Source: Pseudomonadota bacterium
GTDB taxonomy: Bacteria; Pseudomonadota; Gammaproteobacteria; UBA9214
DNA length: 64,000 bases
Direction of reading: 5' to 3'
Assembly: GCA_041395565.1 (NCBI GenBank)
Contig: JAWLAI010000004.1
Coordinates: forward strand, 248,001 to 312,000
Position numbers and translations under genes: made by a program. This document shows positions 54,206 through 64,000 of this stretch, in pieces (within the stretch, counting starts at the first letter, position 1; every line of letters begins with the position of its first letter). The notes beneath the pieces were generated by a model. The model was not told the origin of the DNA. It saw nothing but the letters and a program-made list of their open reading frames with translations, and did no database searches.

Positions 54206-54518
54206 GACGTGCTCCTCCGTTGATTTATAAAATTGTGCTGTCGTTGTGCCCCGCATCGCTGCGTGTTTCTGTCATTTGGGTTCGCGTGTTGCACGGTATA
54301 GTAAAAACCCATGCATTGTCAATGGAAATAGCTTATAAGTTAATGTATTATAAGCTATTAATGTATTAATCCTCCAGGAATGTAGGGTATTGTTTACCTT
54401 ACTGTTTATGCGGCTTTTTCGCCATGCCGCTCCACGCAGCTGACTCGAGCGTGAAAAAATATCGGCCGCGGCGGCCGCAGGCGCCGCCACCGGATGGCGT
54501 CGTGCCTTGGATGCGGGA
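54206..54518. other. AT-rich intergenic region
   Basis: This 313-base gap lies between the HMA-like gene and the end of typA, both on the minus strand. Much of it is far more AT-rich than the surroundings. It holds the inverted and direct repeats at 54327-54368 and no gene. Confidence 0.7.
54327..54368. promoter_or_regulatory. Operator-like inverted repeat with overlapping direct repeats
   Basis: A perfect 12-base inverted repeat, AATAGCTTATAA and TTATAAGCTATT, is separated by 9 bases (54327-54359). A 10-base palindrome-like element TAATGTATTA occurs at 54341-54350 and again at 54359-54368, 18 bases apart. The block lies 122-163 bases upstream of the HMA-like gene's start, a plausible site for a dimeric repressor such as an ArsR-type protein. 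Confidence 0.6.
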
Positions 54519-56333
<1,815 letters not shown>

Positions 56334-56440
56334 GGGGGAGAACGGTCCCGGAACCGGGTGGTTGCGTGGTTTAAAGGGCGCAGATTATACAGGAGAACCG
56401 CCTGTCCGCGTACAGGATTTCGTGTGCGGGTATCGTGGGT

Positions 56441-57643
56441 TCAGGCGCGCGCCAGCCTGAGCGAGGTGATCTCCGCGGGTACGCCGAGGCGCGAGGGTGG
56501 TCCCCAGTAGCCGGTGCCGGCACTGACGTACAGCCACATGCGCCCGTCCACCCGGTGCAGGCCCAGCCCGAACGGCTGTACCAGTCCGATCAGGAGATTC
56601 CAGGGGAAGAACTGGCCACCGTGGATGTGGCCGCTCAGCTGTACGTCGAAGCCGGCAGCCGCGCCGGCGTAGGCGCTACGCGGCTGGTGCGCCAGCAGCA
56701 GTGACACGTCCGCGTCGGCTGCGCCGGTCCGCGCGCGGCGCGGGTCGGAATCGTGGTCGGGCAGGTACCTACCGGCCGAGTAGTCGGTCACGCCCGCCAG
56801 CAGCAGCCGCGCCCCGTCGTGCTCGATGACGCGGTGCGCATTGACGAGCACGTTGACACCCAGCGTGGGCAGCAGCGCGAGCCACTCGCGCGGACCCCAG
56901 TAGTATTCATGGTTGCCGGTGACGAACCAGCTGCCGTGGCGGGCGCGCAGCCGCGTCAGCGGGGCCACGTCCGCCATGAGGTCCGAGGTCAGGCCGTCGA
57001 CCAGGTCGCCGGTGATCGCCACCAGATCCGGTGCCAGCGCGTTACTGCGCTCGACGATGGCCGCGAGGTAGTCGCCCTTGATGGTGGGGCCGAGGTGTAT
57101 GTCGCTGAGTTGCACGATATGGAAACCGTGCAGGACGGCGGGCAGGCCGGCGAGAGGCAGCTCGATCTCGCGCACCCGTGCCAGCTGGGTCGCCTCGCGG
57201 TAGCCGGCGATCGCCATACTGCCGGTCAGGCCGAGCAGGCCGGCGTTCATGGTGTTGGCCAGGAAATGCCGTCGCGCCGGGTCGTCCGGGACGGCACGGC
57301 TGCGTTGTCCGCGCCAGCGCCGACGCAGGGCATGCAGGCAGGTGAGGGTAAACCAGCCGAGATCGCGCGCAACCAGCAGCGGGAGCAGCACCAGGAAGAT
57401 TCCCATGTCGAGGAAAGCCACCCAGGCCAGGCGGTCGGTCCATGCCGGATCGAGCCCGAAACGGCGGCTGAAGAACACCAGCGGCACGACGCACAGCGAC
57501 AGCCCCAGCAGTACGAGGCCGCCACGCTGCAACCAGCGCCGCCCGTGCAGGGGGCGCAACAGACGGTGCGCCAGATAAGCGTGGCCGCCGCCCCAGACTG
57601 CGAGAAAAAACAGGAAGAACATGATGAGTTCTGAGGATATCAT
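56441..57643 (-). CDS. Membrane-bound metallophosphoesterase
   Basis: The 400-residue product has four or so N-terminal transmembrane helices (1-110), an RRHFLANTMNAG segment like a twin-arginine motif, and a calcineurin-like phosphoesterase domain: QLSDIHLGP, TGDLVDG, VTGNHEYYWG, LLAHQP and SGHIHGGQ. It belongs to the YkuE/YaeI-type group. Related enzymes act on phosphate esters of lipids such as UDP-diacylglucosamine, but this substrate is unknown. The phosphoesterase domain should face the periplasm. Confidence 0.85.
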   Translation of the reverse strand: MISSELIMFFLFFLAVWGGGHAYLAHRLLRPLHGRRWLQRGGLVLLGLSLCVVPLVFFSRRFGLDPAWTDRLAWVAFLDMGIFLVLLPLLVARDLGWFTLTCLHALRRRWRGQRSRAVPDDPARRHFLANTMNAGLLGLTGSMAIAGYREATQLARVREIELPLAGLPAVLHGFHIVQLSDIHLGPTIKGDYLAAIVERSNALAPDLVAITGDLVDGLTSDLMADVAPLTRLRARHGSWFVTGNHEYYWGPREWLALLPTLGVNVLVNAHRVIEHDGARLLLAGVTDYSAGRYLPDHDSDPRRARTGAADADVSLLLAHQPRSAYAGAAAGFDVQLSGHIHGGQFFPWNLLIGLVQPFGLGLHRVDGRMWLYVSAGTGYWGPPSRLGVPAEITSLRLARA

Positions 57644-57706
57644 GGACGGAAAGTTCAGGCGGCCGGCGCTGGGATGCCAATCCCGGCCGGTAATCAGGGT
57701 ATTGTC

Positions 57707-58075
57707 ATGAAAACATTGCTCGTGGTCGCGCACGGCAGCCGCCGGGCGCAATCCAATGACGAGGTCCGCTCGCTCGCGCGACAGCTGGACGCCGTCCAGG
57801 ACGGCTTCGATGCCGTCAACTGTGCCTTTCTGGAACTGGCGGAACCGTCCATACCGGACGGCTTGCGCCAGGCGATAGCGGCCGGCGCCCGCGAGGTGGT
57901 CGTGGTCCCGTATTTCCTGTCGGCCGGCAGGCATGTGGTGGAGGATATTCCGCAGGCGGTCGACAGCGTGCGTGCCGAGCACCCCGGCATCAGTATTACC
58001 GTTGCGCCCTACCTGGGGGCGGCGCCGGGATTGGCCGCGCTGGTGCTGCAGCAGGCGGGGTCTGGTCCGGCATGA
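57707..58075 (+). CDS. Short sirohydrochlorin cobaltochelatase CbiX/SirB-type protein
   Basis: The 122-residue product is a single CbiX/SirB domain: LLVVAHGSRRAQSNDEV, with the metal-binding His, and VVVVPYFLSAGRHVVEDIP with the second His. Such short forms insert Co2+ or Fe2+ into sirohydrochlorin for cobalamin or siroheme. The start at ATG 57707 is preferred to an upstream ATG at 57674. It lies close to the CbiM-like gene only in pathway, not in position. Confidence 0.8.
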   Translation: MKTLLVVAHGSRRAQSNDEVRSLARQLDAVQDGFDAVNCAFLELAEPSIPDGLRQAIAAGAREVVVVPYFLSAGRHVVEDIPQAVDSVRAEHPGISITVAPYLGAAPGLAALVLQQAGSGPA

Positions 58076-58123
58076 ACAGGCGGGATCGCTGAACGGCCGG
58101 ATAGGGCTGGGCGGTGTGCGGGT

Positions 58124-59404
58124 ATGCCGGGGGAACTGACACAGAGCGAGCTGTTCTACCGCTTCGGCGCGGCACTGCTGATCGGTCTCCTGATCGGCCT
58201 GCAGCGCGAGTATTCGCACCTCGCGGAGCAGGAAACGGAGAAGATCTTCGGCGGTGTGCGCACCTTCGCCCTGCTGGCGCTCGTCGGGTGCACGGCCGCC
58301 TTGCTCGGGTCGCGTGCGGATTCGCTACCCCTGTTCCTCGTGATCATCGGCATCGCCGGTGGCCTGGTCATGATCTCCTATGCCGTGACGGCCATGCACG
58401 GCAGCATCGGCATGACCACGGAGATCGCCGCGGTGATCACGCTCGTCGCCGGGGCGCTGTGCTGCTACGGCGAGGTGGCGCTGGCGGCGGCGCTGGGTGT
58501 CACCACGACGGTGGTGCTGGCGCTCAAGCTGCAGACGCGCACGCTGGTGCGCAACATCACCCCGGCAGACGTGTATGCCACGCTGACCTTTGCGGTGATC
58601 GCGCTGGTGATCCTGCCGGTGTTGCCGCGCACGGGCTACGGTCCGGCGCCGTTCGACGTGCTGGTGCCCTACAAGATCTGGCTGATGGTGATCTTCATCT
58701 CGGGCATCAGCTTCCTCGGCTATGTCTTGATCAAGATCGTCGGCGCGCGCCGCGGTGTCGGGCTGACCGGTCTGCTCGGCGGCCTGGCCTCGAGCACCGC
58801 GGTCACGCTCAGCTTCGCCCAGCGCAGTCGCGGCATGCATGCCATGGCGCGCCCCTTTGCCCTGGCGATCCTGCTGGCCTGGAGCATCATGTTCGTGCGG
58901 GTCATGGTCGAGGTCGCCGCGCTGAACCGGCCGCTGCTGGACAGCGTGTGGCTGCCGCTGACCGCGGCGCTGGTCGTGAGCATGGCCTACTGCGTCTACC
59001 TGTACTGCAGCCAGTCGGCCGACAAGCTGGAGGAGGAGGACAGTTTCACGAACCCCTTCGAGCTGGGGCCGGCGCTCAGCTTCGGCCTGCTGTACGCGTT
59101 GATCCTGCTCGCCGCCAACGCCGCACGGCTGTATCTGGGCGATGCCGGCGTCTACCTGTCCAGTATCGCCTCCGGCTTGGCCGATGTGGATGCCATCACC
59201 CTGTCCATGGCCGAGTTGAGCCGAGCCGGCGGCAGTATCGAGCAGCAGACGGCGGCGCGCGCCATCGTGCTTGCGGTGGTCTCGAATACCCTGGTCAAGG
59301 GCGGCATCGTCCTGAGCATGGGCTCAGCGCTGCTGGTGCGTGCGCTCCTGCCGGGCATGCTGGCGACGCTGGTGACGGCGATCGCGGTGGTGTTCTTGTC
59401 TTGA
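58124..59404 (+). CDS. MgtC/SapB and DUF4010 membrane protein
   Basis: The 426-residue product has an N-terminal MgtC/SapB-like part (ALLIGLLIGLQREY, FGGVRTFALLALVGCTAALL, MTTEIAAVITLVAGALCCYG) and a C-terminal DUF4010 part with conserved GLLGGLASSTAVTLSFAQRSR and SGLADVDAITLSMA. It has about 12 membrane helices. MgtC proteins affect Mg2+ and ATP balance, while the DUF4010 fusion group is uncharacterised. Confidence 0.85.
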   Translation: MPGELTQSELFYRFGAALLIGLLIGLQREYSHLAEQETEKIFGGVRTFALLALVGCTAALLGSRADSLPLFLVIIGIAGGLVMISYAVTAMHGSIGMTTEIAAVITLVAGALCCYGEVALAAALGVTTTVVLALKLQTRTLVRNITPADVYATLTFAVIALVILPVLPRTGYGPAPFDVLVPYKIWLMVIFISGISFLGYVLIKIVGARRGVGLTGLLGGLASSTAVTLSFAQRSRGMHAMARPFALAILLAWSIMFVRVMVEVAALNRPLLDSVWLPLTAALVVSMAYCVYLYCSQSADKLEEEDSFTNPFELGPALSFGLLYALILLAANAARLYLGDAGVYLSSIASGLADVDAITLSMAELSRAGGSIEQQTAARAIVLAVVSNTLVKGGIVLSMGSALLVRALLPGMLATLVTAIAVVFLS

Positions 59405-59984
59405 CGGGGTCGTGCTGTCCAGACAGCCCGCTGTCGCACTGCCATCGTGTGCGATAACAACCGTCGTCCACGCTGTTACATACGGGGCGGACAGCGACCG
59501 CGATATACTGACAAACTTGTCCACAGAGGTTGTGGATAACCCGGTGGATAAGATGTACGCATACCGGTCTAAGGCCTGATATTTTAGAAAGTTACATTAA
59601 TTTGACAAATTCTTTACCATTCGACATTTTTTAAATAAATCAAATAAATACGTTATATTTTTGAATAGAAGTATGAATCCGCTGCACCGCTACGCCTGTA
59701 ATTAATGCACCAGCCGGCAGACCGGCTGGTGTGAATAAAATCCGTGCACAGCGGCGGCATCCCGCATGGCAGGCTGCGCGTGAGGCTGCGCCGAGGCATG
59801 TGGACATCCGCTCGAGGCAGCCGAACGCTGCGGCAGCGGCTGTTGCTGGTGCAACACGTACCCGCAGAGTGGGCACATGCCCCGGCAGGCGGCGGGCGCT
59901 AAGCGTGACCGAGCCGTGCTGCCCGCCTGACCTGAATCAGTTGGATGGAGGTAAACCGCAGCGCGCCAGCGGCGCCGTTGCGGT
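59405..59984. other. 580-base intergenic region with DnaA boxes and an AT-rich tract
   Basis: No gene is supported here: a reverse-strand frame (59640-59876) is rich in Ala/Cys/Arg and looks random. Bases 59517-59551 hold three DnaA-box-like sites, followed at about 59575-59690 by the most AT-rich stretch of the window. The right end holds the terminator hairpin of the VPLPA-CTERM gene. Confidence 0.7.
59517..59551. promoter_or_regulatory. Cluster of DnaA-box-like sites
   Basis: The sites are TTGTCCACA at 59517-59525 (one mismatch to TTATCCACA, plus strand), TGTGGATAA at 59531-59539 (perfect, minus strand) and GGTGGATAA at 59543-59551 (one mismatch, minus strand). The first two form an inverted pair around a 5-base spacer. 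An AT-rich tract begins about 25 bases to the right, as in replication origins. Confidence 0.6.
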
Positions 59985-59989
59985 TTACC
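59950..59989 (-). terminator. Strong hairpin at the end of the VPLPA-CTERM gene
   Basis: The arms GGTAAACCGCA and TGCGGTTTACC are a perfect 11-base inverted repeat, with an inner GCGCC/GGCGC pair. The stop codon of the leftward gene lies inside the right arm. There is no long T-tract, so it may also be an RNA-stability element. Confidence 0.65.
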
Positions 59990-60749
59990 GCGCCGGTTTG
60001 CGGCGGGCTGTCATGGCAAGACCCAGCAGGCCGACGCCGAACAACCAGGCGGCTGCCGGCAGTGGGACGGTTACCGGGACCGCCGGATCGATACGGGTTA
60101 TGTCCAGGTTGACGCTGAAACCCGTCCAGGGCCCCGAGGTCAGGCGCGCGCCGGCGATGCCGTCGTCGACGAGCGGGAACACGGCGTCGATGGTAGAGGT
60201 GGCCAACGGCGCAGGGCCGATCGGCAGGATGATGCCGGAAACAAGTTCCAGGCTGTCGCTCGCCGGGAGTGCGCCGGTGCCGCTGATGAGGGTGCCGCCG
60301 GCGCCGGACACGGCAGCGAGGAAACCGGAGGCATCCCAGACGATCGAGGCCGCCAGGTCGATGTTGTTGTTCCAGTCGTACAGGAAGGTTCCCGCGATCA
60401 GGCTGCCGATCCCGCCGGCTCCGTCACCGGCATACTGCAAGGTGAAGTCGTGTATCTGCCAGGATCCGGCGTTGCCCCAGTCGAATCCCGACACCGAGGC
60501 GGTCCCCACGCCGCTGGTCGTGTCATAGCTCAGCGTGCCGGACACCTGGGTGCGCAGGCCGTAACCCCAGGTTGGATCACCGTAATAGGGATAGCTCGTG
60601 TTCTGGAATACTTGTCCCCCGTTCAGCGTGTCCGTGTACAGGGTAAACAACCCGTCCCAGCTGCCGGATACCACCGCGGCGCCGGCCGCGGGCGCAGTTG
60701 CGACCAAAGCCACCGCGACAGCAGCGGCTACAATGGTGTTCTTGCGCAT
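59985..60749 (-). CDS. VPLPA-CTERM secreted protein 2
   Basis: The 254-residue product has a signal peptide (AAAVAVALVATAPAAGA) and a beta-rich body (LSYDTTSGVGTASVSGFDW, LPASDSLELVSGIILPIGPAPL, DDGIAGARLTSGPWTGFSVNLDI). It ends in a sorting tail: VPLPAAAWLFGVGLLGLA then an Arg-Arg-Lys cluster. Such tails are removed by exosortase-type proteases during export and exopolysaccharide biogenesis. It is a paralogue of the upstream gene, 51 bases away, and both share the motif WDASGxxxA and the late DDGIAG segment. Confidence 0.85.
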   Translation of the reverse strand: MRKNTIVAAAVAVALVATAPAAGAAVVSGSWDGLFTLYTDTLNGGQVFQNTSYPYYGDPTWGYGLRTQVSGTLSYDTTSGVGTASVSGFDWGNAGSWQIHDFTLQYAGDGAGGIGSLIAGTFLYDWNNNIDLAASIVWDASGFLAAVSGAGGTLISGTGALPASDSLELVSGIILPIGPAPLATSTIDAVFPLVDDGIAGARLTSGPWTGFSVNLDITRIDPAVPVTVPLPAAAWLFGVGLLGLAMTARRKPAR

Positions 60750-60800
60750 GATGTCCTCCTTAGCATTGCATTCTTATGGCGTTGCCAGCCGGTCGTTCGG

Positions 60801-61604
60801 TCAGACGGCTTTGTTGTAACCAGACAAACCGGCGAGACCTATCAGGCCGGCACCGAACAGCCAGAATGCTGCAGGCAGAGGGACCGCGGTAATGGACAGA
60901 ACGGTCAGGCTGTTGCCACTGCCGATGTCGAAATTCACATTCAGGCCTAAGAATGGGCCGTCGATCAGCGGCGAACCGGCGATACCGTCGTCGGTGAACG
61001 GGGCGCCACCCGAGAGCGGATTGCCTATGCAGTCGATGCCGGGGTTGCAGAGCGGTGTGACGTTGAGGGTGGTTACCGCCAGCGGGGCCGGTCCCTGGGC
61101 AAGGGTGGCGGCATTCCAGGGCAGACCATCCGAAGCCGGTATTGCACTGCTGACATCCGCGATCACGCCACCGTTGCGTATGAGTTCTGTACCGCTGATA
61201 ACATCATCGACCTGCAGTCCGAAATCGATTGCGTTTATCAGCCCGCTGGCATCCCACACCATGGAGACGGGTACACCGATACTGATATTCCAGTCCGCAA
61301 GCATATTGCCAATGATGTAGCTGGTGCCGGCGACATGCGCGAGCGTGATGTCGTAGATCGTTGCCGTTGAACCGAAAGTATCGAAGTTGCTGATGCTGAG
61401 ATCGGGTGACGCGCCCAGGCCCGTAACGGTATCGTATGTCAGTGTCGATTCGATCGGTTGCTGATCCATTACGCCGCCGATCGGGTCCAGCAGCGTGTAT
61501 TGTCCGGTGAAGTGGAACTCCAGTAGCGCAGCTGATAGCGGAGTGCTCAGTGCTGCAAGCAACAGCGCGACGGGGCGTGTGACGATATTTTGCAGCTTGT
61601 TCAT
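60801..61604 (-). CDS. VPLPA-CTERM secreted protein 1
   Basis: The 267-residue product (ATG 61604, GGAGG 8 bases upstream) has a signal peptide (VALLLAALSTPLSA) and the same body plan as the next gene: YDTVTGLGASPDLSISNFD, VWDASGLINAIDFG, IPASDGLPWNAATLAQGPAPL, DDGIAGSPLIDGPFLGLNVNFDI, and a tail VPLPAAFWLFGAGLIGLA. It ends GYNKAV, without the Arg cluster seen in most such tails. Likely an operon with the paralogue at 59985-60749. Confidence 0.85.
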   Translation of the reverse strand: MNKLQNIVTRPVALLLAALSTPLSAALLEFHFTGQYTLLDPIGGVMDQQPIESTLTYDTVTGLGASPDLSISNFDTFGSTATIYDITLAHVAGTSYIIGNMLADWNISIGVPVSMVWDASGLINAIDFGLQVDDVISGTELIRNGGVIADVSSAIPASDGLPWNAATLAQGPAPLAVTTLNVTPLCNPGIDCIGNPLSGGAPFTDDGIAGSPLIDGPFLGLNVNFDIGSGNSLTVLSITAVPLPAAFWLFGAGLIGLAGLSGYNKAV

Positions 61605-62104
61605 GTCAGGCTCCTCCCATTTTGTTGTGTCGCGAGCCGGGAGCAAGGCGTGGTCCGGATGCCGGGCGTGTCCCATATGACACCCCCGCAGCGGCTGCAG
61701 ACCGTCCTGCTGCAGGCTTATTATGGTAACCACCCTGGAAAGCATAGCATGGACGCCATATATCTCGTTTCATGGCAGTCGGGGCAAGGCGCTGTCCGCC
61801 CCGAAGCGAGCGCCGTGACGCCTGTACCCTGTTGAACACAAGTGGATTTCCGGGTGACGCCTGGCGGTCTGGCCGGCGTGTCCTGCAAGTGCAACACCAT
61901 GTGATGTGTGAAAATGCTGCGCCTGGCGTGGCCGTTATTCGTTCCGCCGGCAACGGCACACACGGGGGCGGGACGCATGCGGCGTCAGGTGGCGGTCGTT
62001 CCGGCTGGCAGCGGCAGGATGACGGTGCAGGCGGCGTTGCAGTCCGCATAGACCGTCGCTGAACCGGGTGTGCCTGCTGCGTCGAAACCGGGAATTATGC
62101 GGTT
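61605..62104. other. 500-base intergenic region
   Basis: This gap lies between the start of the VPLPA-CTERM pair and the end of the methyltransferase gene, both on the minus strand. The first 150 bases should contain the promoter of the pair. A forward frame at 61772-62062 has no ribosome site or protein pattern. I see no repeat or RNA gene. Confidence 0.55.
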
Positions 62105-63316
62105 TCAGGCATCCTTGCCCCGCCTGCCCCAGACTGCGTACACCGGATCCGACAGCCGGAGCTGGTCGGCGTATTTGTCGTCGGCCGGGCGCGGATAGCC
62201 ACGCACCGATTCCGTGCCCAGGTTGCCGAAGGCGTCCGCAGCACGCAGGAATTCCAGTACCAGGGCCATCCGCTCGAAGGGGTGCAGGTCGCTCCACAGG
62301 GCAATGGCCTTGGTCGGGAACCAGCGTTCGGTGAAGGTGAAAATGCACGGCGCCCCCGGTTTCAGTACGCGTCCCAGCTCGCGCAGCACCTCCACCGGCC
62401 GGGTCAGGTATTCGATGGAGGCGGTACAGACAGCCGCATCGAAGGTATGCGCGGGCCATGGCAGTACCGGCGCGGCATTGAGGTCGTGCACCACGCGCTC
62501 GCGCAGCTGCGCATTCTGCGCCAGTTCCTCCGCGTTCATGCCCAGTCCCGAGACCCGCAGGTCGCCGATTTCTGCCGGCAGGTGCGATACCCAGCTGCTC
62601 ATCAGGTCGAGCACCCGCATGCCGGGCGCGAGCAAGCGCTGGTACAGCGCCGTGATGATGCCGGTCGCGGTGCGATCGAGATGGTGCACCAGCCGCGGCC
62701 GGGCGTAGAACTGCGCATCGTCGCGCGGATCCATGCGCGCGAACGGTGCGCCGGCGAACCAGTCCGTCGCGCCGGGCGGGTACAGCGTTTCCAGGCCGAC
62801 ACCGGCGGCGAGCATGTCCATGAGCGGGTCGTTGCAGCGCCCGCCGTGTTCGGATGCACTGCCGAGCCGGCGGTCTATACGTGCAGACACCGCAAGGGAA
62901 TACTCCGCGAGCGGGTGGTTGAGATCGAGTACGACCGCAGTGTCAGCAAGCGCCGCGATGCGCAGTGGCTGCACGTTTCCCGCATGGATGTCCGCCGTGC
63001 CGGCCGCGATGTAGCGGGGGTAGTGGCGACCGCGGTGAATACGGATCTGCGGACCACTGCTGCGTGCGAGCCTGAGTGCACTCAAGGGGACACGGTGCAG
63101 GTTGCGCTCCGAGTACGGCGGCACGAGTTCGCCACCGGCGAATTCCTCACCGACCCATTCGCCGGTACTGTCCGGCAGTCGCAGTGACAGGGTGCCCGGC
63201 AGGATGTCGCGCCAGAAGTTGATTCTCTCGAAGTACTGGCGGTTGCGATGTGCGATGCCGTCCTGCTGCCAGTCGATGCGCAGCTCCACTGCCGCCAGCT
63301 CGGACGCGGCGCTCAT
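62105..63316 (-). CDS. SlyD-like domain / SAM-dependent methyltransferase fusion
   Basis: The 403-residue product has an N-terminal part (about 1-150) ending in VVLDLNHPLAEYSL, which matches the core of SlyD-type FKBP isomerases (DxNHPLAG). A class I methyltransferase follows (about 215-335: MRVLDLMSSWVSHLP, then FDAAVCTASIEYLTRP and VLKPGAPCIFTFTERWF). The isomerase part has diverged (the usual G after LA is E). Substrate unknown. The gene to its right (63377) reads in the same direction. Confidence 0.7.
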   Translation of the reverse strand: MSAASELAAVELRIDWQQDGIAHRNRQYFERINFWRDILPGTLSLRLPDSTGEWVGEEFAGGELVPPYSERNLHRVPLSALRLARSSGPQIRIHRGRHYPRYIAAGTADIHAGNVQPLRIAALADTAVVLDLNHPLAEYSLAVSARIDRRLGSASEHGGRCNDPLMDMLAAGVGLETLYPPGATDWFAGAPFARMDPRDDAQFYARPRLVHHLDRTATGIITALYQRLLAPGMRVLDLMSSWVSHLPAEIGDLRVSGLGMNAEELAQNAQLRERVVHDLNAAPVLPWPAHTFDAAVCTASIEYLTRPVEVLRELGRVLKPGAPCIFTFTERWFPTKAIALWSDLHPFERMALVLEFLRAADAFGNLGTESVRGYPRPADDKYADQLRLSDPVYAVWGRRGKDA

Positions 63317-63376
63317 GCGGTTGCCAGTGCCATGCGCGCGGGGCGTGACGGCTGCGCCGGCTCGGCGGGCCGCATA

Positions 63377-64000
63377 TCAGTCCTGCGCATGATCCGGTTC
63401 CAACTCGATGTAGAACGTCGACAGGACCTGCTCCTGCTGCCGGCGTGCGGGCCGGGTCTGGCGCAGGCGGGCCTCCACGCGTGCTGCATCGATGACCTGG
63501 CGGTCGATGATTTCCGGATACAGCCGGAACTGCTGCGCGAGTTTGAGCGGCTGGATACGCGCATGCTGTTCGAAGGCGGCGCGGGTATCCGCGTCCAGTG
63601 ACGGCAGCAGCAACTGCCACGGGGCCTGCCAGCGGATGAAGTCCTCGAGCAGCTGGCGATGTGCCGCGTCATGACGGGTGGTTTCGATCAGGTTGACGGG
63701 AAAGGCGTCCGCCGCAAGGGCGCGCCGCGCGAGCCCGCCTGGCAGGTTGACGCCATCCAGTCCGCTGCCGCTTCCGTCCTCCCGGCGCCGGAACACCTGG
63801 GCGGCCGGTTGCGGACCGGCGCAGGCATTGATGTAGTTCCCCAGGTGATCGGCGACGGCGCCGGGTGTCCCGGTATCGAGCCCGAGCCGGGTGGCGACCG
63901 CGGAGGTGAAGGTATGCCGGCAGTTCTGCCCTGGCAGCCACCGCAGCGGCTGGCTGCGGTCGAGGTCGGCCGCCGTCAGGGCGCTGTCCAGCAGCACCAG
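63377..64000 (-). CDS. Hypothetical protein, runs off the window
   Basis: The frame is open from the right edge to the stop at 63377 (at least 207 residues). The visible part has NCRHTFTSAVATRLGLDTGT, INACAGPQPAAQVFRR, and YPEIIDRQVIDAARVEARLR before an acidic end. I do not recognise it. The true start lies outside the window; a GTG at 63997 is probably internal. It precedes the methyltransferase gene by 60 bases. Confidence 0.55.
   Translation of the reverse strand: MVLLDSALTAADLDRSQPLRWLPGQNCRHTFTSAVATRLGLDTGTPGAVADHLGNYINACAGPQPAAQVFRRREDGSGSGLDGVNLPGGLARRALAADAFPVNLIETTRHDAAHRQLLEDFIRWQAPWQLLLPSLDADTRAAFEQHARIQPLKLAQQFRLYPEIIDRQVIDAARVEARLRQTRPARRQQEQVLSTFYIELEPDHAQD

Noticed and set aside
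59640..59876. 78-residue reverse open frame in the DnaA-box gap
   Set aside because: Ala/Cys/Arg-rich random-looking sequence with no ribosome site.
59731..60528. 265-residue forward frame opposite the VPLPA-CTERM gene
   Set aside because: Shadow of a gene with signal peptide and sorting tail on the other strand.
61772..62062. 96-residue forward open frame in the gap before the methyltransferase
   Set aside because: No ribosome site, no pattern, and a typical GC-rich random frame.

Overview
This is a GC-rich, gene-dense window (by eye roughly two thirds G+C) with short intergenic gaps, many ATGA/TGATG start-stop overlaps and no rRNA, tRNA, CRISPR array, insertion sequence or phage gene that I can recognise. 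The gene set (HdfR-like LysR regulator, GreB, RdgC, TypA, ArfB, YchJ, the PA2778/PA2779 pair, a PA3496-type protein) points to a gammaproteobacterium. VPLPA-CTERM secreted proteins, a SoxW-like periplasmic thioredoxin and a Gly/Tyr-rich OmpA protein fit an environmental, possibly sulfur-oxidising relative of the Chromatiales. That lineage is inference; the sequence fixes no genus.

Layout. 1-8 kb: the end of a TtcA-like PP-loop enzyme coupled to a thioredoxin-like protein, then small metabolic, membrane and envelope genes (YjbQ, isoprenylcysteine methyltransferase-like, LolA-like, cyclic-nucleotide-binding, PdxH, NERD, M23 peptidase). 8-17 kb: CbiM-like permease, glutamate dehydrogenase, FMN reductase, 2OG oxygenase, a frameshifted quinone-reductase-type gene, twin coiled-coil membrane proteins, sugar dehydrogenase and inositol-phosphatase-like genes. 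17.3-21.1 kb: a membrane coiled-coil lytic transglycosylase followed by a Ser/Thr kinase and a PP2C phosphatase, the best candidate for an uncharacterised signalling system. 21-25 kb: LysR regulator, SET-domain protein, citrate synthase. 25.3-29.2 kb: GNAT/C39 fusion, DUF2817 peptidase-like protein and a divergent RimK-like ATP-grasp ligase, a likely peptide-conjugation module. 29-38.3 kb: lipase maturation factor, exported Pcm, membrane spermidine-synthase-like protein, PDC sensor coupled to a beheaded VPLPA-CTERM remnant, the mtnBDC methionine salvage operon, YchJ.

38.4-47 kb: DsbA-family protein, a thioredoxin-TolC-HlyD export operon without a pump gene, the PA2779/PA2778 pair (the peptidase is frameshifted), the OmpA protein, an orphan DUF2384 protein and small envelope genes. 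47-50.7 kb: a large protein that I read as PPi-type PEP carboxykinase, broken by two single-G insertions. 50.7-59.4 kb: ArfB, GreB, a cold-shock protein, RdgC, HIT hydrolase, TypA, metallophosphoesterase, CbiX and an MgtC/DUF4010 membrane protein. 59.4-64 kb: a DnaA-box cluster beside an AT-rich tract, two tandem VPLPA-CTERM proteins, a SlyD-like/methyltransferase fusion and a gene cut by the window edge.

Three otherwise intact genes carry single-base indels in simple G/C contexts. That suggests uncorrected sequencing errors as much as real gene loss, and it should be kept in mind when reading the broken genes as biology.
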